From positions 2,604,001-2,668,000 of the forward strand of contig OZ243946.1 of NCBI GenBank assembly GCA_965214285.1: a DNA stretch of 64,000 nt, given 5' to 3'. A program made the translations under genes and the position numbers. The number at the start of each line of letters is the position of its first letter. Within the stretch, counting starts at the first letter, position 1. The notes beneath the pieces were generated by a model. The model had not been told where the DNA came from. It was given only the letters and a program-made list of their open reading frames with translations, and made no database searches. Shown here piece after piece: positions 60,801 through 64,000 of the stretch. This DNA comes from G963422745 sp965214285. Lineage in GTDB: Bacteria > Actinomycetota > Acidimicrobiia > Acidimicrobiales > Aldehydirespiratoraceae.

Positions 60801-62203
60801 AGCCCAACACGGCCGAGGTGCCGAACCTGGTCGGCTTGACCAAAGCCGCCGCAGAGCAGGCGCTCATCGACGTAGGCCTGCTGCCCGAGGCCCTCAGCAG
60901 GCTGCTGGCCGCCCAGGCCCTGCACGGCATCGTCGACACCCAGGAAACCCCGGCAGGCACCCTGGTGGACCTGGGCACCCCCATCGCCTTCACCTACGGC
61001 GTCTATCCCGGCACGCCCGACACCAGCACGCCGTCCGCGCCGCCCACCGCCACCACCGTGCCCCCCGCCAAGGTCAGCGTCCCCGACCTGCTCGGCATGA
61101 CCGAGGCGCAAGCACTGCAAGCGCTCAGCGACGTGGGCCTGGTGGCCGATGCCAAGGCCGGCAAGACCGCCGAGGACCCGAGCCAGGCCGGCGAGGTCTA
61201 CCAGCACCAGCCCGGCTCCGGCACCCAGGTCAGCACCGGCTCGACCGTCATCTTCCACTACTACCGACACAGCTCCGTCACGCCGCCCTCGGCCACGACC
61301 ACCACCGCCCCGCCGGCACAAGTCGCCGTCCCCGACCTGATCGGCCAGGCCAAGACCGCCGCCGAGACGGCGATTACCGGTGCGGGATTGGTGGCTGCGG
61401 GCACGGCGAGCACCACGGCGGATCAGTCCAAGGACCAGACGGTGTTTGCGCAAGCGCCGGCTTCTGGGACGATGGTGGACTCGGGCTCAACGGTGAGCTT
61501 CGACTTCTACGATTACGAGGCCGCGACTGGCAAGGTCACCGTGCCCGACGTGTTGACCCTCACGACCGGCTTCGACAAGGCCGAGGCGGAGGCAGCCATA
61601 CGCCATGTGGGGCTGGTGCCCAACGCCGTGTCGACCACCACCCACGACCAGAGCGAAGACGGCGACGTTTTCAGCCAGACCCCCCTGGACGGCACCGAGC
61701 TCGACGCGGGCGAGACCGTCACCTTCAACTACTACGTCTACGCCCCGCGGCCCAAGGTCGACGTCCCCAAGGTGTCCGGCGCCTGGAACGACCCGGCGGC
61801 CTTCGAGCTGGACGCCGCCAAGAAGAAGATCACCGACGCGGGGCTGGTCTGGGAGATCATCGACTTCCCGCGCAACGACAGACCCGACCTCAACGGCTGG
61901 ATCGGCGCCCAGTCGCCGGGCGCCACCAGCGTCACCGGCGACCAGGTAGAGCAGGGCTCGACGGTGACCATGACCGTCCACCGCTACACCGGCCCGGTCA
62001 CAGTCCCCAACGTGGTCGGCGAGACCAAAGCCGCCGCGGAGCAGGCGCTGCGCGATGTCGGCCTGGTGCCCAGCGCCCTGGCCACCTTCACCCCCAACAA
62101 CAGACCGTTTGGGCAAGTCCACGACCAACAACCCGACGCCGGCATCACGGCGAGCCAGGGCGACACAGTGACGTTCTACTACTGGAAACGCATCGGCGGG
62201 TAG
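57806..62203 (+). CDS. Kinase-free PASTA-repeat surface protein, about 17 repeats
   Basis: A 1465-residue type II membrane protein. The basic N-terminus MRRKTPNNRRRTH is followed by one membrane helix (14-29) and then about 17 PASTA-like repeats of 65-75 residues. Each has a V-P-D/N-L/V-x-G start, a helix (AEQALxxxGL), and a C-terminal AFTYGxY strand. Repeats 3-12 are the most alike (EALGRLLAAQGQDGIVDTQ core); the first two and last five are more diverged. Pro/Asp-rich linkers (PPDPPDPP, PPDDGNPP) separate some of them. PASTA modules in PknB and PBP2x bind peptidoglycan fragments, but here there is no kinase or transpeptidase domain. It probably spans the cell wall as a rod-like binder; this is inference. 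Confidence 0.92.
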   Translation: MRRKTPNNRRRTHLLAALIPLLLLSVLFWSQMHSGTDDAARDAVQPLGEQLLIAGDSAQNAQGTVRLPDLRGQSKDIAEEILRGAGLVLDARSVPTDDPNLDGIVININPDGGTDVPAGTVIVFTFGEYIPTTATVLAGSIVRVPDVVGRDADDAADVLTDANLVPDGIPLPTDDPSLDGIVIDTDPDGGSDVPIGTTITFTFGDYTPTSVTSSAGDPPDSTATTRPPGGNTPTSTTQPPDGDTPEPSKVAVPDLIGMTKENAEQALVDVGLIPEALGRLLAAQGQDGIVDTQEDPPGTVVALGTSIAFTYGIYLASLPPGTPPSTVAVPDLVGMTKADAEQALIDVGLLPEALGRLLAAQGQHGIVDTQEDPPGTQLRRGTTVAFTYGIYIAWLPPGNPGPTPGTTTTLPAPKVAVPDLIGSARTTADAAVIAAGLVPAGTSVAVTDPALDGKVVTQNPAAGSQVPEGSTVAFAYGVHTPDDDPPDPPDPPDPPDPPDPPDPPATVAVPDLVGMTKDNAEQALIDLGLLPEALGRLLAAQGQDGIVDTQETPAGSQVAPGTSVAFTYGIYLPERPGNPPSTVAVPNLVGLTKAAAEQALTDVGLLPEALGRLLAAQGQDGIVDTQDDPPGTQLPRGTPVAFTYGIHIASLPPPPDPPDPPDDGNPPDPPDDGNPPDPPDPPDPPATVAVPNLVGMTKDNAEQALISIGLLPEALGRLLAAQGQHGIVDTQDDPAGTQLPRGTTVAFTYGIYLAQPPGNPPSTVAVPNLVGLTKAAAEQALTDVGLLPEAAGRLLASQGQDGIVDTQDTTAGTQLPQGSTVAFTYGIFLLPPGDTPATVEMPNLIGMTKDNAEQALISIGLLPEALGRLLANPNSHGIVDTQDDPAGTQLPRGTTVAFTYGVYLAEPPGNPPRTVTVPDLVGMTKAAAEQALADLGLVPEALARLLAAQGQDGIVDTQEDAPGTQLPRGSDVAFTYGVYFPPPGNPPTPPTPPTPPTTQPNTAEVPNLVGLTKAAAEQALIDVGLLPEALSRLLAAQALHGIVDTQETPAGTLVDLGTPIAFTYGVYPGTPDTSTPSAPPTATTVPPAKVSVPDLLGMTEAQALQALSDVGLVADAKAGKTAEDPSQAGEVYQHQPGSGTQVSTGSTVIFHYYRHSSVTPPSATTTTAPPAQVAVPDLIGQAKTAAETAITGAGLVAAGTASTTADQSKDQTVFAQAPASGTMVDSGSTVSFDFYDYEAATGKVTVPDVLTLTTGFDKAEAEAAIRHVGLVPNAVSTTTHDQSEDGDVFSQTPLDGTELDAGETVTFNYYVYAPRPKVDVPKVSGAWNDPAAFELDAAKKKITDAGLVWEIIDFPRNDRPDLNGWIGAQSPGATSVTGDQVEQGSTVTMTVHRYTGPVTVPNVVGETKAAAEQALRDVGLVPSALATFTPNNRPFGQVHDQQPDAGITASQGDTVTFYYWKRIGG
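59252..59318 (+). repeat. Pro/Asp linker tandem repeat in PASTA gene 1
   Basis: A 9-base GACCCGCCA-type unit repeats about seven times and encodes PPDPPDPP between PASTA repeats 5 and 6. The GC-rich micro-repeat could vary in copy number and so alter rod length. Confidence 0.8.
59761..59865 (+). repeat. PPDDGNPPD linker tandem repeat in PASTA gene 1
   Basis: Repeats of a DDGNPPDPP-type unit encode the longest linker of the protein, between PASTA repeats 7 and 8. Copies are nearly identical at the DNA level. Confidence 0.8.
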
Positions 62204-62304
62204 GACACCACCCCGGCACCGCACAGCCTGGCCGGGACCGGCTCGCCTCCAGTCGCCGAGAATCCGCTCTGCGGCAGCGGTGTTGTGGTAGAGGCGATTC
62301 CCTC

Positions 62305-62334
62305 TTGTTCACAGGGGTGTGGTTTGCGTATCCT
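62305..62334 (+). promoter_or_regulatory. Promoter of the second PASTA gene
   Basis: TTGTTC (62305-62310) and TATCCT (62329-62334) have an 18-base spacer, and the ATG follows after 8 bases. The block resembles that before the first PASTA gene (shared GGTTTG-GTA-CC), pointing to gene duplication together with its promoter. Confidence 0.5.
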
Positions 62335-62342
62335 GTGGGTGA

Positions 62343-64000
62343 ATGAGACGCGGGCCGCCTAACTACGACCAGGACCGCAGGCGCAGGTACCTGCTGGCAG
62401 CGCTGATTCCGCTGCTGTTGTTGCTGCTGCTGTTTTGGGTGCAGTGGTTCACCTCGGGCGACGACTCCGAGCCTGAGGCGGTGCAGCCGTTGCCTGAGCA
62501 GTTGCTGGTGAGCGCGCCGGCTCAGGACGGCGATGCCACGGTGCGGGTGCCCGATGTGCGCGGCCAGCCCAGAGACGACGCCGAGGACATCCTCGGCGAC
62601 ATCGGCCTGGTGCCCGACGTCAAGGGCGTGCCCACCGCCAACCCAGACCTCGACGACATCGTGATCGTGACCGACCCTCCGGGCGGCGACGGGGTGCCGC
62701 CTGGGACCACGGTGGTGGTGACCGTGGGGGAGTTCATCCCGCCGACGGCCACGGTGCTGGGCGACACCACGGTGCGGGTGCCTGATGTGGTCGGCGAGGA
62801 GGTCGACGACGCAGAGGACATCCTGACCGACGCCGACCTGGTGCCACAGGGCAGGCCGGTGCCGACCGCGGACCCCGATCTCGACGGCATCGTGATCGAC
62901 ACCAACCCCGACGGCGGCACCGTCGTGCCCGAGGGATCCACGATCACCTTCACCTTCGGCGACTATCAGCCCACCACGGCCACGGTGCGCACCGGCGACC
63001 CCCCAGACGGCACCGCCACCACCCAGCCACCCGGCGGGAACAACCCGGGCGGCAACAACCCGGGCGGGAACCCGACGCCTACCACTCAGCCGCCGGGCAA
63101 CCAGCCGCCTGGGGACAACCAGCCGCCGGACAACAGGGTGGCGGTGCCGGATCTGATCGGCATGACCAAGGAGGAAGCCGAGCAAACCCTCATCAACCTC
63201 CGCCTGTTGCCCGAGGCCCTCGGCAGGCTGCTGGCCCTCCAGAACTCGCACAACATCGTCGACACCCAAGAAGACCCGCCCGGCACGCTCGTGGATCTCG
63301 GCACCACCATCGCGTTCACCTACGGCATATGGGAGGGCTCGCGGCCCACCGGTCCCGACACGGTGACGGTGCCGGACCTCGACGGCATGACCCAAGCAGA
63401 AGCCGAACAAGCCGTGCTCGACGCCGGGCTGCTGCCCCAGGGCACGGGCCACCATGTGACCATCGAGGCCCTCGGCGACCGGGTGACCTCCCAGGACCCC
63501 GCCGCCGGCACCCAGGTGGCCCGCAACTCCACGGTGGCTTTCACCTACGGCATCCACACCGACAACCCGCCGCCGCCGACCACCCAGCCCCCAGGCAACA
63601 ACCCACCAGGCAACAACCCGCCAGGCAACAACCCGCCAGGCAACAACCCGCCGGGCGACACTCCGCCCGGCGACGACTTGGTGGCGGTGCCCAACCTGAT
63701 CGGCATGACCAAGGACGCCGCAGAGCAGACCGTGCTCGCTGTGGGGCTGCTGCCCGAGTCCCTCGGCCGGCTGCTGGAAGCCCAGAGCCTCGACGGCATC
63801 GTCGACACCCAGGAAGACCCGCCCGGCACCCTGTTGCCCCGCGGCACCACGCTCGCCTTCACCTACGGCGTCCACAAAGGCTCGCGGCCCACCGGTCCCG
63901 ACACGGTGGCGGTGCCTGATCTGGTCGGCTTGACCCAGGCCGCCGCCGAGCAGGCTGTGCTCGACGCCGGGCTGCTGCCCCAGGCCACAGGCCACGCCGT
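62343..64000 (+). CDS. Second kinase-free PASTA-repeat surface protein (cut by window edge)
   Basis: Open from ATG 62343 to the window end with no stop, about 552 residues. It is a paralog of the 57806 gene: basic start MRRGPPNYDQDRRRRY, one membrane helix (LLAALIPLLLLLLLFWVQW), acidic segment and then PASTA-like repeats. Six are visible (TVRVPDVRGQ, TVRVPDVVGE, RVAVPDLIGM, TVTVPDLDGM, LVAVPNLIGM, TVAVPDLVGL), the last one incomplete. Linkers are PGNNP or GGNNPGG repeats instead of PPDPP. It was not visible as a complete frame because it runs off the end. Function as for the first copy, inferred. Confidence 0.88.
   Translation, partial: MRRGPPNYDQDRRRRYLLAALIPLLLLLLLFWVQWFTSGDDSEPEAVQPLPEQLLVSAPAQDGDATVRVPDVRGQPRDDAEDILGDIGLVPDVKGVPTANPDLDDIVIVTDPPGGDGVPPGTTVVVTVGEFIPPTATVLGDTTVRVPDVVGEEVDDAEDILTDADLVPQGRPVPTADPDLDGIVIDTNPDGGTVVPEGSTITFTFGDYQPTTATVRTGDPPDGTATTQPPGGNNPGGNNPGGNPTPTTQPPGNQPPGDNQPPDNRVAVPDLIGMTKEEAEQTLINLRLLPEALGRLLALQNSHNIVDTQEDPPGTLVDLGTTIAFTYGIWEGSRPTGPDTVTVPDLDGMTQAEAEQAVLDAGLLPQGTGHHVTIEALGDRVTSQDPAAGTQVARNSTVAFTYGIHTDNPPPPTTQPPGNNPPGNNPPGNNPPGNNPPGDTPPGDDLVAVPNLIGMTKDAAEQTVLAVGLLPESLGRLLEAQSLDGIVDTQEDPPGTLLPRGTTLAFTYGVHKGSRPTGPDTVAVPDLVGLTQAAAEQAVLDAGLLPQATGHA
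63591..63660 (+). repeat. 15-base PGNNP linker repeat in PASTA gene 2
   Basis: About five copies of CCAGGCAACAACCCG encode GNNPP. A related GGNNPGG linker lies near 63020-63115. The repeats are nearly identical, so they could expand or contract. Confidence 0.85.

Noticed and set aside
59072..61453. A 793-residue minus-strand frame across the PASTA gene
   Set aside because: It mirrors the repeats of the real plus-strand PASTA gene and contains only Gly/Arg/Gln-rich low-complexity sequence.
57806..64000. Possible CRISPR or satellite array because of regular DNA repeats
   Set aside because: The repeat period is about 195-225 bases and each repeat is protein-coding with a PASTA pattern and preserved frame; there are no short direct repeats with unique spacers.
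1..64000. Prophage, insertion sequence, integron or transposon remnants
   Set aside because: No transposase, integrase, phage structural gene or terminal inverted repeats were seen. The AbiE pair is the only typical mobile-associated module.
1..64000. tRNA, rRNA or riboswitch genes
   Set aside because: No recognisable tRNA cloverleaf, rRNA core sequence or riboswitch consensus was found in the short intergenic gaps; a covariance-model search could still find small RNAs.

Overview
The window is strongly GC-rich, densely coded bacterial chromosome. The gene content points to the Actinomycetota, most likely an Acidimicrobiia-type lineage. The pointers are an OmpR-type two-component system, a DUF3516-type SKI2-like helicase, a DUF3159 membrane protein, a mycothiol-dependent maleylpyruvate-isomerase-fold protein, a PIG-L (MshB/Mca-like) deacetylase, an AMACR-type CoA transferase, and a TA-rich hexamer that often lies only 5-10 nt before the start codon. 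I saw no rRNA, tRNA, insertion sequence, prophage or CRISPR array. No gene-free gap exceeds about 250 bases; the largest are about 9328-9566, 52349-52591 and 57578-57805, and apart from promoter elements I see nothing in them.

Layout. 1-1474: response regulator and truncated sensor kinase, divergent from a membrane-anchored repeat protein (1669-2937). 3037-9327: a one-directional cluster of envelope proteins: a frameshifted membrane protein with a G12 tract, an 855-aa lipoprotein, a 30-aa lipoprotein relic, a coiled-coil membrane protein, a small lipoprotein and an ankyrin lipoprotein. 9567-12350: aldehyde dehydrogenase and thiolase. 12273-24047: a surface polysaccharide locus. On the minus strand two related glycosyltransferases are interleaved with FOUR paralogous O-antigen-ligase/polymerase-like proteins. 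Divergently lie UDP-GlcNAc 2-epimerase, UDP-ManNAc dehydrogenase and a third glycosyltransferase, implying a ManNAcA-containing glycan. C10 tracts sit between the divergent arms and at the end of the third glycosyltransferase.

24085-37709: accessory metabolism (amidohydrolase, P450, helicase, two SDRs, LLM flavin oxidoreductase, MFS transporter, DnaJ-like protein). 37771-41207: alpha/beta hydrolase, then prfA-prmC-tsaC. The prmC-tsaC junction is a 32-bp tandem repeat that creates two 11-codon ORFs chained by ATGA overlaps. 41310-47411: a conserved actinobacterial block (yceD, coiled-coil protein, coaD, rsmD, recG, DAK2/FakA), but without rpmF/rnc after yceD and without rpmB before the DAK2 gene. 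47461-54027: cold-shock-like protein, AsnC-type ligand domain, ATP-type PEP carboxykinase, PIG-L deacetylase, CoA transferase, GNAT, orphan ABC ATPase. 54205-55970: an AbiEi/AbiEii-type toxin-antitoxin pair with an inverted-repeat operator.

57050-64000: a cell-surface island with a mucin-like Ser/Thr protein and two tandem paralogous giant PASTA-repeat proteins that have no kinase domain. The first has 17 PASTA-like repeats; the second is cut by the window edge. The genes share a duplicated promoter and leader. The best candidates for undescribed biology are the four-polymerase glycan locus with its homopolymer tracts, the kinase-free PASTA pair, the lipoprotein/ankyrin cluster with its relics, and the repeat-built mini-ORF cascade before tsaC.
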